Source: an uncultured Prevotellaceae bacterium | GTDB lineage: Bacteria > Bacteroidota > Bacteroidia > Bacteroidales > Bacteroidaceae | Assembly: GCA_900314715.1 (NCBI GenBank) | Contig: OMWI01000036.1 | Location: forward strand, 1-34,027 | DNA length: 34,027 bases | Reading direction: 5' to 3' | Shown: positions 8,579 through 18,768 of the stretch, piece by piece | Numbering within the stretch: the stretch's first letter is position 1 | Layout of the letters: the number at the start of each line of letters is the position of its first letter | Program-made: the position numbers and the translations under genes | Notes under the pieces: model-generated | The model's database searches: none | Told to the model about the DNA's origin: nothing | What the model saw: the letters and a program-made list of their open reading frames with translations, nothing else

Positions 8579-10138
8579 ATGGAAGACGTTGTAAAACAAA
8601 AGACTCCACAGGTGGTGGATGAAGAGACCAGTAATGATTCTTCTTTTGACCGCAAACGCCGTATCATTGGCGCTATTTGCGGTCCTATTTGTGCTTTGCT
8701 TGTTTGGATTACACCTATTGAGGGGTTGACAACAGAGGCTCATCAGTTGCTTGCCATCATGACGCTTGTTGCCTTGTGGTGGATTACCGAGCCAATTCCA
8801 ATCCCCGTTACGTCATTGGTTGGTCCTACTCTATGTGTGGTTTTGGGTGTTGTGAAGATGAAGGAGGCGTTTGCTGCCTTTTCCAATCCCATGATATTCC
8901 TGTTCATGGGCGGTTTCATCATTGCCAAGGCGATGATGGTGAATGGTCTTGACAAGCGCATTGCCTACGGAATTATGTCCATGAAATGGGTGGGAGATAG
9001 TCCTAAGAGAATCTTCTTGGCTATTGGCTTGGCGTGTATGCTTTGTTCTGGATGGATTAGCAACACCGCCACTGCTGCCATGATGTTCCCCATTGCATTG
9101 GGTTTGTTGGAAGCCATTCGCGAAATGATGGCTGCCAACGGCAAGCAAATAGACCTTCGCACGTATAAATACGCAACAGGCTTAATGTTGATGACCGCCT
9201 ACGCTTGTTCGATTGGTGGTGTGCTCACGCCTATTGGAACACCTCCAAATATCATCATGTTGGGCTTCTTGAGCGAGATGTCTGACATTCACGTGTCATT
9301 CTTCCATTGGATGTGTTGGGGCTTCCTGGCAATGGTGGCTTACTTCATCATAGCTTACATCGTGTTGTCTCGTATGTTCCCAGCAGACGTTGAACATATC
9401 GAGGGCGCGTCGGAGTTGATTCAAGAGAAGGTAAAAAGCTTAGGTAAATGGACTAACGCTCAGAAAAACACGTTGTTCGCCTTTATCGTTGCAGTAGTAC
9501 TTTGGGTTGCCCCAGGCGTATTAAGCATGGTATATGGTGCCGAAAGCGACGTTGTGAAGGAGTATAACAGATTCTTCCCCGAAGCCGCTGTCGCAATGGT
9601 AGGCGCGCTGTTGTTGTTCTTCTTGCCCATCAACAAGCGTTGGAGCAAGATGACCATTGAATGGAAAGATGCCGTAGCTGGTGTAGAGTGGGGTACGTTG
9701 TTGCTCTTCGGTGGCGGTCTTGCCATGGGTGGTATGATGTATTCTACAGGCTTGTCTGCATGGATTGGTGAACAGATTATCGGTATGATGGGTGGAGAGC
9801 CTTCTGAGTTGCTGCTCGTTGCCATCTTCTGCGTGATGTCGTTGTTGCTCTCAGAGCTTACTTCGCACACGGCAGCTACCAATATGATTGGTCCGCTCGC
9901 CATCGGTGCCGCAGTATCGGCAGGATTCAGTCCTGTTCCCGTGGCTGTAGGCGTTGCACTCTCTGCATCACTCGGATTCATGTTGCCCGTTTCCACACCG
10001 CCTAACGCCATTGTTTACGCCAGTGGTTACATTCCCATCACCAAGATGATCAAGACGGGTGTGTATATCGACTTTATCGGAATAGCCATTGTCACCATAC
10101 CGATTGTCTTGTATTTGGTGAACTGGATTGTCGGATAG
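8579..10138 (+). CDS. DASS (SLC13) family sodium-coupled di/tricarboxylate transporter
   Basis: This 519-residue polytopic inner-membrane protein most likely imports dicarboxylates such as succinate, malate or fumarate with sodium. It has the duplicated hairpin motifs of the family: SNTATAA at 161-167 with TPPN at 221-224, and SHTAATN at 428-434 with STPPN at 471-475. In the first half the SNT triad is intact; in the second it reads SHT followed by ATN. A charged cytoplasmic N-terminus of about 28 residues precedes the first membrane segment. The gene has its own promoter and a strong terminator, so it is monocistronic. Sulfate transport is the main alternative substrate class. The exact substrate cannot be read from the sequence. 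Confidence 0.93.
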   Translation: MEDVVKQKTPQVVDEETSNDSSFDRKRRIIGAICGPICALLVWITPIEGLTTEAHQLLAIMTLVALWWITEPIPIPVTSLVGPTLCVVLGVVKMKEAFAAFSNPMIFLFMGGFIIAKAMMVNGLDKRIAYGIMSMKWVGDSPKRIFLAIGLACMLCSGWISNTATAAMMFPIALGLLEAIREMMAANGKQIDLRTYKYATGLMLMTAYACSIGGVLTPIGTPPNIIMLGFLSEMSDIHVSFFHWMCWGFLAMVAYFIIAYIVLSRMFPADVEHIEGASELIQEKVKSLGKWTNAQKNTLFAFIVAVVLWVAPGVLSMVYGAESDVVKEYNRFFPEAAVAMVGALLLFFLPINKRWSKMTIEWKDAVAGVEWGTLLLFGGGLAMGGMMYSTGLSAWIGEQIIGMMGGEPSELLLVAIFCVMSLLLSELTSHTAATNMIGPLAIGAAVSAGFSPVPVAVGVALSASLGFMLPVSTPPNAIVYASGYIPITKMIKTGVYIDFIGIAIVTIPIVLYLVNWIVG

Positions 10139-10159
10139 GAGTCGTTTGGCTGCACTTAT

Positions 10160-10203
10160 AACCCATTGACAGATACGTGTTTCTACTGTCAATGGGTTTT
10201 TTG
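10160..10203 (+). terminator. Intrinsic terminator after the DASS transporter
   Basis: A 13-bp perfect stem AACCCATTGACAG (10160-10172) / CTGTCAATGGGTT (10186-10198) is followed by an unbroken T run to 10202. Confidence 0.95.
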
Positions 10204-10293
10204 TTGCATTTTTGTGTGTATAAAAACATGCCCTTGATGCAATAAATAGGTGAAACCTATCGTTTATAAGATGTATATATACAGTTTTAAGAC

Positions 10294-10908
10294 ATGATAG
10301 AGTATATTCGGGGCGAACTGACAGAACTGACCCCAGCCCTGGCTGTTGTAGAAACGGCTGGCGTAGGTTATGCGATGTCTATTTCGCTAAATACATTTAG
10401 TGCCATTCAGGGAAAGAAGGAGGTGAAACTCTACGTGCAAGAGTCGTTAGTGACGGGAGGTAGAGACGATAGCTTTACGCTCTATGGGTTTTCTACCCGA
10501 CAAGAACGTGAGCTCTTTAGACTGCTTGTTACCGTGAGTGGAGTGGGTGCGAATACGGCAAGGATGATTTTGTCGGCATCGTCGCCCGCAGAGCTATGCA
10601 ACATCATTGCCAATGGCGACGAACGTATGTTGAAAAACGTGAAGGGTATTGGCTTGAAAACGGCTCAACGCATCATCGTAGACTTGCGCGACAAGATAGT
10701 ATCAAGTGGTATTGCCAATGAATTGCACGTTAGCGAGCAACCCCTCTCCATGGTCAACAATAGCGTGAAAGACGAGGCGGTGCAAGCACTCACGATGTTG
10801 GGATTCTCACCTGCACCATCTGCCAAGGCGGTGATAGCCATTTTGAAGGAACAACCCAATCTCCCCGTAGAGCAGGTGATAAAGTTGGCATTAAAGCAAA
10901 TTAAGTAA
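10294..10908 (+). CDS. ruvA: Holliday junction DNA helicase subunit RuvA
   Basis: RuvA binds the four-way junction and loads RuvB for branch migration in recombination repair. The 204 residues show domain I ([30 protein letters not shown]) and two helix-hairpin-helix motifs, [16 protein letters not shown] (about 76-91) and [16 protein letters not shown] (about 111-126). A C-terminal RuvB-contact domain ([23 protein letters not shown]) follows. It lies 27 bp upstream of sprA on the same strand, so the two are probably co-transcribed. From memory, ruvA next to sprA recurs in other Bacteroidetes. An ATAGGT-GAA-ACCTAT hairpin (10246-10260) sits in its upstream region. Confidence 0.96.
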   Translation: MIEYIRGELTELTPALAVVETAGVGYAMSISLNTFSAIQGKKEVKLYVQESLVTGGRDDSFTLYGFSTRQERELFRLLVTVSGVGANTARMILSASSPAELCNIIANGDERMLKNVKGIGLKTAQRIIVDLRDKIVSSGIANELHVSEQPLSMVNNSVKDEAVQALTMLGFSPAPSAKAVIAILKEQPNLPVEQVIKLALKQIK

Positions 10909-10935
10909 GTAATTTTAAATAAGAAAGTTATAACG

Positions 10936-13900
10936 TTGAAAACGAAGTCGAAGATAAGCGTGGTAGTGATAGGTTTGCTGGTGATGGGATTCGTCACCAG
11001 TTATGCCATTTCCATGCCCTTCATGGTGGGAGGCGCAAGAAAGGATATGCGCGAAGAACCGCCACAAGACATTCAACGTAGACAACGAAACAACCAACAA
11101 CGGGAGAACAACGGCAATGCGAAGCCTGAAGATAAGGACAAGGAAAACAAGCCAGACATCATCGCTCAGCCTATCTTGGAAAACGAGGACTCGATTCCCG
11201 ATTCTCTCTTGCATCCCCGTTGGAAAATCCAACGCACAATCCCCGTTACGTACGACGACTTACAGCAGTCGCCGATGGACCTAAAGCGTCCTGACAACCT
11301 GAAACAAGAGGTGCAATACAACGATACGCTCAACACCTATCTCTTTGGTAATAAATTGGGTAATACGTGGTTGAACACCCCAATTACCATGACTCCAGAG
11401 GAATATCTGAACTGGAGTACCAAGCAAAACTTGCTCAAATACTTCCGTAGCAAGAACGACGAAATCTACAAGGCGAAAGGCAAGGAGAAGTTTGACTTTA
11501 CCGATATGCACTTCGACTTAGGACCTGCCGAGAAGATATTCGGTCCTGGTGGCGTGAGAATCAAGACACAAGGAACGGCAGAATTGAAGTTTGGCGCAAC
11601 CTTGAAGAATATCGACAATCCTTCGCTTCCCGTGCGTAACAGGAAAACCACGTCGATGGACTTTGACGAGAAAATCAACTTGAACGTGAACGGTAAGGTG
11701 GGCGATAAGGTGAACTTAAACTTGAACTACAACACCGATGCCACCTTCGACTTCGACTCACAAAACATGAAGTTGAAGTTTGACGGTAAGGAAGACGAGA
11801 TTATCAAGCTCGTGGAAGCAGGAAACATCTCGTTCCCGTCGAATTCTTCCCTCATCAAGGGAGCCAGTTCGCTCTTCGGCTTGCGTACCGACCTGCAATT
11901 CGGAAAGTTGAAATTGCAACTCGCCGTGTCGCAAAAGAAGTCGAACACGCAAAGTGTGAGTTCGAAGGGCGGCGTTCAGCTAACTCCCTTTGAAATCGAT
12001 GCTGCCAACTATGAAGAAAACCGTCACTTCTTCCTTTCGCACTATTTCCGCGAGAGATATGATAGAGCCATGACAACCTTACCCAACCTTACCACGGGTA
12101 TCAAGATTAATCGCGTGGAAGTATGGGTGACCAATAAGACGGGAACCACCAACAACACCCGTAATATCATCGCGTTGACAGACTTGGGTGAGGGTAGTAG
12201 GATAATCCATTCTGATTGGGGCGGTAGCGGCGACGTGGTTCCATCAAATTCCGCCAATGGCGAATATGCAGCCATGGTAAACCAATACGTGAATGCGCGT
12301 AACATCGACCAAACCTCGTCTACGCTTGATGCCATCAGTCAATTCGAAGGTGGAGCCGACTATGAGAAATTGGAGAGTGCCCGATTGCTGAATAGTTCTG
12401 AATATACGATAAATAGCGCATTGGGATATATCAGCTTGAAGTCGACGTTGCAACCCGACCAAGTACTTGCCGTTGCGTTTGAGTACACCTACGGAGGAAC
12501 AACCTACCAAGTGGGAGAGTTTGCGAGCGATATTACCGACGTGACAAAGGCGCTTTTCGTGAAATCCCTCAAGAATACCAGTAGCAATCCTATGCAAGGC
12601 AACTGGGACTTGATGATGAAGAACGTGTATAACCTGGGTTCTACTTCCGTTCAGAAAGACCGATTCCGCCTTGACGTGAAGTTCCAAAGCGATACGACAG
12701 GTGTCTATCTCACCTATATCCCCGAGTCACAAGTGAAAGAACTCCCCTTGATAAGATTGTTGGGAGCTGACCGCTTGGACAATAATAACAAGGCACATCC
12801 CAATGGTTATTTCGACTTCGTGGAAGGGTATACCGTCAGCAATGGACGCGTGTTTTTCCCTGCTGCTGAGCCCTTTGGCGAATACCTGTATAAATATTTA
12901 GTTGCAAAAGGCGTTAGCGCAGCAAAAGCCGAACAATATGCCTTTACCGAACTCTACGATTCTACCAAGACAATTGCCAAACAAATTGCCGAGAAAGATA
13001 AGTATGTCTTGATGGGTGAATATCGCGGAACGAGTGCCAACGTCATCTCCTTGGGTGCTACTAACGTTCCACAAGGTTCGGTGGAAGTAAGGGCTGGAGG
13101 AATCACGTTGACGGAAGGTTCCGACTATACCGTAGACTATAGTGCGGGCGAGGTAACCATCTTGAACCAAAGTATTATCGATGCGGGTACTTCGGTTAGC
13201 GTTTCGTTGGAGAGCAACACCGATTATGGTCAAAACCGAAAGACCATGGTGGGAATGAACTGGCAATACGATTTCACCAAGAACTTTCAGTTGGGCGGAA
13301 CGTTGCAACATCTTTCAGAACAACCACTTACCACCAAGGTGGCTATGGGAAGCGAACCTCTGAACAATACCCTTTGGGGATTGAACATGACATGGAAGAA
13401 AGAAAGCCAATGGTTGACCAACGTATTAAATAAGGTGCCATTCTTGCACGTTACCCAACCGTCGAACATCTCGTTTACGGGAGAGTTTGCGCACTTAATC
13501 GCAGGACAAAGTCACGGAACGCAAGACAATGCCTCGTATCTTGACGACTTCGAGAATGCGGAGTGGGAGCTTGACGTGTCTACCCCTACCGCTTGGTCAC
13601 TTTCCAGCGTACCGTCAACCATTGCCAATTACAACGATAAGAATTCGCTCTTGAGCGGTTACGACCGAAGTCAATTTGCCTGGTACTCGATAGACCGTTT
13701 GTTTACGAATCGTTCTTCCTCGCTTACCCCTGGTCATATCAAGAGCGACCTCGACCAATTATCAAACCATTACATTCGTGAGGTGTATGTTCGCGAATTG
13801 TTCCCCAATAGAGACCAAAGCAGCTATAACGGTTCTACGAATACGCTACAAGTATTGAATCTCGCTTTCTATCCCGAAGAGCGCGGACCGTACAACTTCA

Positions 13901-16900
13901 ATCCCAATCTCAACGCTCAAGGTAAGTTTGACAATCCCCAAGACAAGTGGGGAGGTATGATGCGTAAGTTGGAAACCAGCGATTTCGAAGCCGCCAATAT
14001 CGAATACCTTGAATTCTGGATGCTCGACCCGTTTATCTACACCCGTGAGAAGGGCGTGGCTTCCGACTATGGAGGCGACTTCTATATTAACTTAGGTGAG
14101 GTGAGCGAAGACATCTTGCGCGATGGAAAGAAATTCTACGAGAGTGGAATGCCCGTAGACGGTAGCAGCAACTTCACCTTCACGCAATGGGGAAAGATTC
14201 CCGTGCAGTCTACCGTTACTTACGCCTTTGCCACGAGTAGTGGTTCGCGTACGTTGCAAGACGTGGGTCTTAACGGTTTGAACGACGCTGAAGAACGAAC
14301 GTTCGAGACTTACCAAGACTTCTTGACCGCCATTCAAGGTAAGGTGTCTGCCGCCGTTTGGGACTCTATCTATAACGACCCTGCCAACGACAACTATCAT
14401 TATTTCCGTGGTGGCGACTTAGATCAGATGCAAGCCGACATTCTCCGTCGCTATAAGTACATCAATAACCCACAAGGCAACTCTCCCGACAACGATATGC
14501 GTACCGAGAATTACGATACCTCATACAAGACAATGCCTGACGTGGAAGACATCAACCAAGACTATACGCTCAACGAATACGAGAAATACTATCAATACCA
14601 TGTCTCCATTCGCCCTGAAGATTTGGTCGTTGGACAAAACTATATCGTTGACAAGAGAGATTACGAACCCAAGTTGCGCAACGGAAACACGGAGAGGGTA
14701 ACATGGTATCAGTTCCGCATTCCCGTCAGACAATTTGAACGCGCCTATGGTGGAATCAACGATTTCAGTTCCATCCGTTTCATGCGTATGTTCATGAAAG
14801 GCTTCAAGCACCCCATCGTCTTGCGTTTCGGAACGTTGAGCCTCATGCGCGGCGAATGGCGTACCTACCAGCAGAACTTAGACAATGCCGCATCGCATTC
14901 GGGCATCATGAGCGTTAGTTCGGTGAACATCGAGGAAAACAACGATAAGATTCCCGTAAACTATGTCTTGCCTCCTGGAATACGTCGTGCACTCGACCCA
15001 CAAAACCCGCAATTGGTGGAGAGCAACGAGCAAGCCCTCGACATCGTGGTGAGCAACTTGAGCAATGGCGAGTCGAAAGCCGTCTATAAGAACACCATGC
15101 AAGACTTGAGACAATACAAGCGTTTGCAAATGTTCGTTCACGCCAATGCTTTAGAGCAGAACACCACCAACCTCACCGATAACCAATTAGCCGTGTTTAT
15201 TCGTTTGGGTAGCGACTACAAGAGCAATTATTACGAATACGAAATCCCATTGAAGCTCACGCCTCCAGGACGTTACGATACCTATTCGTTGTCAGGTTGT
15301 CAAGCCGTATGGCCAGCAGAGAACATGTTGGATATTCCACTCGAAGTGTTTACCCGACTCAAGAAAGAGCGCAATCAAGCGAAGTCAGCTGGTTCGGCTT
15401 CTTACAATCGCGTCTTCACGGCCTACGATAGTGACAAACCACAAAACAAGATTAGCATCATGGGTAACCCGTCGTTGGGCGAGGTGAAAACCATGATTAT
15501 CGGTGTGCGCAACCTCAGTAGCGATATCAAGAGTGGTGAGGTGTGGGTGAACGAATTGCGCTTGCAAGAATATAATAACGAAGGTGGATGGGCTGCACAA
15601 GGCAACTTAAACGTGCAATTCTCCGACTTCGGTACGGTGAACGTACAGGGTAGATACATCACCGAGGGCTTCGGTGGATTGGAAGAAGGCGTGATGCAAC
15701 GCTCGATGGAAGACCAGAAGTCGTATAGCGTGACCACCAGCTTTGAGTTGGGTAAGTTCTTCCCTGACAAGGCGAAAGTCACCGCACCTATTTATTATTC
15801 TGTCACCAAGGAGTCGAACAGTCCTAAGTACACGCCGTTGGATACTGATATGCGATTGAAAGACGCCTTGGATGCGCTGGAGACGAAGAGAGAGCGCGAC
15901 TCGTTGGAGAACATTGCCGTTTCCAAGTCTACCACAACCAACTTCTCTTTGTCGAACGTGCGCGTGGGAATCCAAAACAAGCGTCATCCTACGCCTATCG
16001 ACCCCGCCAACTTCTCCCTTTCGTATAGTCATTCGCATCGTTATACCAGCGGAGAGACCACCGTTTACGAGAAAGAAGACCAATGGCGTGGCGCGTTGGC
16101 TTACAACTGGACTCCCGTCTTCAAGCCCTTGGAACCCTTCAAGAAAATCAAGAGTAAGTCGAAGTATTACGACATCTTGAAGAAATTCGGCTTGAATTGG
16201 TTGCCACAGAGCGTAGCATTCAACACCGAGATTTCACGTATCTACTCTGAGCAGCAGAAACGAGACATGGAAGACTTGGGCGGTTCTAAGTTGCCATTGA
16301 TATTCAATCAGCAATTCTTGTGGAATCGTGAGTTCTCCTTGCGTTGGGACTTGACGAAGAATCTCCACATGTCTTTCAATAGCGCTACTCATGCCGAGAT
16401 AGAGGAACCTTACACGCCTGTCAACAAAGACCTTTATCCAGAGCGCTACCAAGCATGGAAAGACTCCGTGAAAATGAGTCTTCGCAATTTCGGTAGACCG
16501 CTTACCTATAACCAGAGTTTCCAAGCCTCCTATAAGGTGCCTATCGAACTCATTCCGATTTTCGATTGGGTGTCGACCGATGCGGCTTATAATTCCACTT
16601 ATAATTGGCAACGCGGAACGGATTTGGACGATGGCACGTCGTTGGGTAATACGATTGCCACCCACCGTACGTTGAAAATCAATGGTGGGTTCAACTTGGA
16701 AAAACTCTATAGTCATGTGCCCTTCTTAAAGAAAGCCAATGACCGATTGAACAAGGAACCGAGTCGTTCGCAAATAGATAAGGAGCGCAAGGATCGTCAG
16801 GCGAAGAAGCAAGCCGCCAAGCAAAAGAAGGAAGAAGCGGCACAGAATGGCGAGGGCGACAATGCTCAAGACAAGAATGCCAAGAATGCGAAAGATGCAA

Positions 16901-18663
16901 AGGACAGCAAGGACAACAAGAAGAAGGAGCTGCCCAAGAACAAGAAGGGATTCGAGAAGGAAATCACTTTGTTGCCTGATACCACCATCGAGGTCAACCA
17001 CGGCAAGAAGACCAAACGACTGATTGTCTCTGCCAAGACGGAAGACGGAAAAGCCTACCCCGTGAAGTTCAAGAAAGTAGACGACAACAAGATAAAGATT
17101 ACCAGTCGCGTGGATTCTGCCTTGAAGTTGAAGGTTACCGTCACGCCTAAAGACCCGTTGGAAGACAAGGGATGGTATCGCACCGCCGAGTGCATCGCCC
17201 GTGTGTTGATGATGGTCAGAAACGTCAATTTCTCATATCAAAACAACTATTCGTTGTCGTTGCCAGGCTTCCTTCCAAACATCGGAAAGGCGTTCGGACA
17301 AACCAACAAGACCAGCGTATTATCGCCTGGATTGGATTATGCCTTTGGTTTCGTAGGCGATTCATATATCGAACGTGCGCGCGAGAATAATTGGTTGTTA
17401 CATAACGAGTCGGTAGCTACCCCTGCCACGTCGAGCAAGACCGAGGATTTGCAGATGCGCATGACATTGGAGCCCGTGAAGAATTTCAAGATTGACCTGA
17501 ATGCTGCGCGCACCATGACCACCTCGAAGAGCGTGCAATATATGTACGAGGGCAACCCCACGACGCAGAACGGAACGTTCACCATGACCACCCTGTCGCT
17601 TAAGAGTGCCTTCGAGGGAATGGGAAATGCCAACAATGGGTATAAGAGCAACAGCTTCCTGAAGTTCTGCAATTCGTTGAGCGAGTTCCGTGAGCGTGTG
17701 GAAGCACAATATACCAATTCCGTCTACCCCAAGGGGACTACGTTGGCTGGAAAGACGTTCAACCCCGAGAATGGCGGTGTCAACATGTATAGTGCCGACG
17801 TGATGATTCCTGCATTCCTCGCATCCTATACGGGCATGGGCGGTAAGTCGCTCAGCATCTTCCCGTCGTTGTCTAAGTTGCTTCCCAACTGGACCATTCG
17901 CTATAGCGGATTGAGCAAGTTGCCTTGGTTGCGCGAGCATTTCAAGAGCGTCAACCTCAACCATTCCTACAAGAGCATCTACGCCGTTGGCTCGTATACT
18001 TCCTATAGCACGTTCATGGAATATATGAACGGATTGGGATTCATCAAGGATGCAACCACGGGCAACCCCGTACCTAATTCCATGTTCAATGTCTCTACCG
18101 TCAGCATCAACGAGGCCTTCTCGCCCTTGTTGGGTATCGACGTGACGATGCACAACAACATGACGTGTAAGCTCGAGTATCGCTCTACGCGCGTCTTAAC
18201 GTTGAGCATGACGAGTATTCAGATTTCCGAGGCGGTAAGTCACGACTGGGTGATTGGCATGGGATATAAGATTAACAACTTCAACTTCTTCGGAATGACC
18301 AACCATCGTGCCGTGAAGGGGAAGAAGAAGGGCAATGGACAAGACGACGAGAAGCAGAACGCCAACAGCAAGGCCACGCAACGAGGAAAGACGCAAGTGA
18401 ACCACGACTTGAACCTGCGCCTCGACTTCAGCTTCAGGAAACAAGCTGCCATTACGCGCGACATCGCCAGCATGACCAGTTCGGCTTCCAGTGGCAACTC
18501 CGCATTGAAGTTGTCGTTCATGGCCGACTATACCTTGTCGCGCCTGCTCACCATGAGCTTCTATTTCGACCGCCAGACTAACACGCCGTTGCTCTCAAGC
18601 AGCAGTTATCCCACCACCACGCAAGATTTCGGATTGAGCATCAAGTTGTCGTTGACCAGGTAA
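10936..18663 (+). CDS. sprA: Type IX secretion system outer-membrane translocon SprA (Sov)
   Basis: At 2,575 residues this is a giant outer-membrane protein. In the SprA/Sov family it forms the 36-strand barrel through which type IX cargo leaves the periplasm. The N-terminus has a hydrophobic export segment (VVVIGLLVMGFVTSYAISMPF). Family-like stretches include LNLNYNTDATFDFDSQNMKLKFDGKEDEIIK, repeated WVNELRL/FWMLDPF-type segments and amphipathic strands throughout, ending in a strand finishing SIKLSLTR. The start is a TTG at 10936; the frame has no ATG between the ruvA stop and that codon, and the next ATG would cut the signal segment. A Lys/Ala/Asn-rich insert spans about residues 1937-2010, and a shorter charged one lies near residue 2455. 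PorV and the other T9SS parts are not in this window. The reading frame is intact. Confidence 0.96.
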   Translation: MKTKSKISVVVIGLLVMGFVTSYAISMPFMVGGARKDMREEPPQDIQRRQRNNQQRENNGNAKPEDKDKENKPDIIAQPILENEDSIPDSLLHPRWKIQRTIPVTYDDLQQSPMDLKRPDNLKQEVQYNDTLNTYLFGNKLGNTWLNTPITMTPEEYLNWSTKQNLLKYFRSKNDEIYKAKGKEKFDFTDMHFDLGPAEKIFGPGGVRIKTQGTAELKFGATLKNIDNPSLPVRNRKTTSMDFDEKINLNVNGKVGDKVNLNLNYNTDATFDFDSQNMKLKFDGKEDEIIKLVEAGNISFPSNSSLIKGASSLFGLRTDLQFGKLKLQLAVSQKKSNTQSVSSKGGVQLTPFEIDAANYEENRHFFLSHYFRERYDRAMTTLPNLTTGIKINRVEVWVTNKTGTTNNTRNIIALTDLGEGSRIIHSDWGGSGDVVPSNSANGEYAAMVNQYVNARNIDQTSSTLDAISQFEGGADYEKLESARLLNSSEYTINSALGYISLKSTLQPDQVLAVAFEYTYGGTTYQVGEFASDITDVTKALFVKSLKNTSSNPMQGNWDLMMKNVYNLGSTSVQKDRFRLDVKFQSDTTGVYLTYIPESQVKELPLIRLLGADRLDNNNKAHPNGYFDFVEGYTVSNGRVFFPAAEPFGEYLYKYLVAKGVSAAKAEQYAFTELYDSTKTIAKQIAEKDKYVLMGEYRGTSANVISLGATNVPQGSVEVRAGGITLTEGSDYTVDYSAGEVTILNQSIIDAGTSVSVSLESNTDYGQNRKTMVGMNWQYDFTKNFQLGGTLQHLSEQPLTTKVAMGSEPLNNTLWGLNMTWKKESQWLTNVLNKVPFLHVTQPSNISFTGEFAHLIAGQSHGTQDNASYLDDFENAEWELDVSTPTAWSLSSVPSTIANYNDKNSLLSGYDRSQFAWYSIDRLFTNRSSSLTPGHIKSDLDQLSNHYIREVYVRELFPNRDQSSYNGSTNTLQVLNLAFYPEERGPYNFNPNLNAQGKFDNPQDKWGGMMRKLETSDFEAANIEYLEFWMLDPFIYTREKGVASDYGGDFYINLGEVSEDILRDGKKFYESGMPVDGSSNFTFTQWGKIPVQSTVTYAFATSSGSRTLQDVGLNGLNDAEERTFETYQDFLTAIQGKVSAAVWDSIYNDPANDNYHYFRGGDLDQMQADILRRYKYINNPQGNSPDNDMRTENYDTSYKTMPDVEDINQDYTLNEYEKYYQYHVSIRPEDLVVGQNYIVDKRDYEPKLRNGNTERVTWYQFRIPVRQFERAYGGINDFSSIRFMRMFMKGFKHPIVLRFGTLSLMRGEWRTYQQNLDNAASHSGIMSVSSVNIEENNDKIPVNYVLPPGIRRALDPQNPQLVESNEQALDIVVSNLSNGESKAVYKNTMQDLRQYKRLQMFVHANALEQNTTNLTDNQLAVFIRLGSDYKSNYYEYEIPLKLTPPGRYDTYSLSGCQAVWPAENMLDIPLEVFTRLKKERNQAKSAGSASYNRVFTAYDSDKPQNKISIMGNPSLGEVKTMIIGVRNLSSDIKSGEVWVNELRLQEYNNEGGWAAQGNLNVQFSDFGTVNVQGRYITEGFGGLEEGVMQRSMEDQKSYSVTTSFELGKFFPDKAKVTAPIYYSVTKESNSPKYTPLDTDMRLKDALDALETKRERDSLENIAVSKSTTTNFSLSNVRVGIQNKRHPTPIDPANFSLSYSHSHRYTSGETTVYEKEDQWRGALAYNWTPVFKPLEPFKKIKSKSKYYDILKKFGLNWLPQSVAFNTEISRIYSEQQKRDMEDLGGSKLPLIFNQQFLWNREFSLRWDLTKNLHMSFNSATHAEIEEPYTPVNKDLYPERYQAWKDSVKMSLRNFGRPLTYNQSFQASYKVPIELIPIFDWVSTDAAYNSTYNWQRGTDLDDGTSLGNTIATHRTLKINGGFNLEKLYSHVPFLKKANDRLNKEPSRSQIDKERKDRQAKKQAAKQKKEEAAQNGEGDNAQDKNAKNAKDAKDSKDNKKKELPKNKKGFEKEITLLPDTTIEVNHGKKTKRLIVSAKTEDGKAYPVKFKKVDDNKIKITSRVDSALKLKVTVTPKDPLEDKGWYRTAECIARVLMMVRNVNFSYQNNYSLSLPGFLPNIGKAFGQTNKTSVLSPGLDYAFGFVGDSYIERARENNWLLHNESVATPATSSKTEDLQMRMTLEPVKNFKIDLNAARTMTTSKSVQYMYEGNPTTQNGTFTMTTLSLKSAFEGMGNANNGYKSNSFLKFCNSLSEFRERVEAQYTNSVYPKGTTLAGKTFNPENGGVNMYSADVMIPAFLASYTGMGGKSLSIFPSLSKLLPNWTIRYSGLSKLPWLREHFKSVNLNHSYKSIYAVGSYTSYSTFMEYMNGLGFIKDATTGNPVPNSMFNVSTVSINEAFSPLLGIDVTMHNNMTCKLEYRSTRVLTLSMTSIQISEAVSHDWVIGMGYKINNFNFFGMTNHRAVKGKKKGNGQDDEKQNANSKATQRGKTQVNHDLNLRLDFSFRKQAAITRDIASMTSSASSGNSALKLSFMADYTLSRLLTMSFYFDRQTNTPLLSSSSYPTTTQDFGLSIKLSLTR

Positions 18664-18686
18664 ACCACTCGTCCGAAAACCGAAAT

Positions 18687-18720
18687 AGGGATTTTTCTCG
18701 CTATTATAGGGAAAATCCCT
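18687..18720 (+). terminator. Weak hairpin after sprA
   Basis: AGGGATTTT (18687-18695) pairs with AAAATCCCT (18712-18720). No T run follows, so it may only be an RNA-stabilising hairpin. Confidence 0.4.
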
Positions 18721-18743
18721 TGTCATACCCCACAAAATGTATG

Positions 18744-18751
18744 TATTTTTG
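18744..18751 (+). promoter_or_regulatory. -7 promoter element for the SIMPL-domain gene
   Basis: TATTTTTG, followed by C, matches TAnnTTTG and predicts a start near 18758. That leaves a leader of 11 bases to the first ATG or 23 bases to the second. Confidence 0.5.
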
Positions 18752-18768
18752 CACCACGAAATCATTTA

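Noticed and set aside
10246-10260. ATAGGT-GAA-ACCTAT hairpin as a ruvA operator
   Set aside because: It is short, with a 3-base loop, and I know of no matching regulator. It is noted with ruvA only.
17398-18153. 251-codon open frame on the minus strand
   Set aside because: It is antisense to sprA, with a His/Arg/Gly-rich shadow composition and no recognisable domain.
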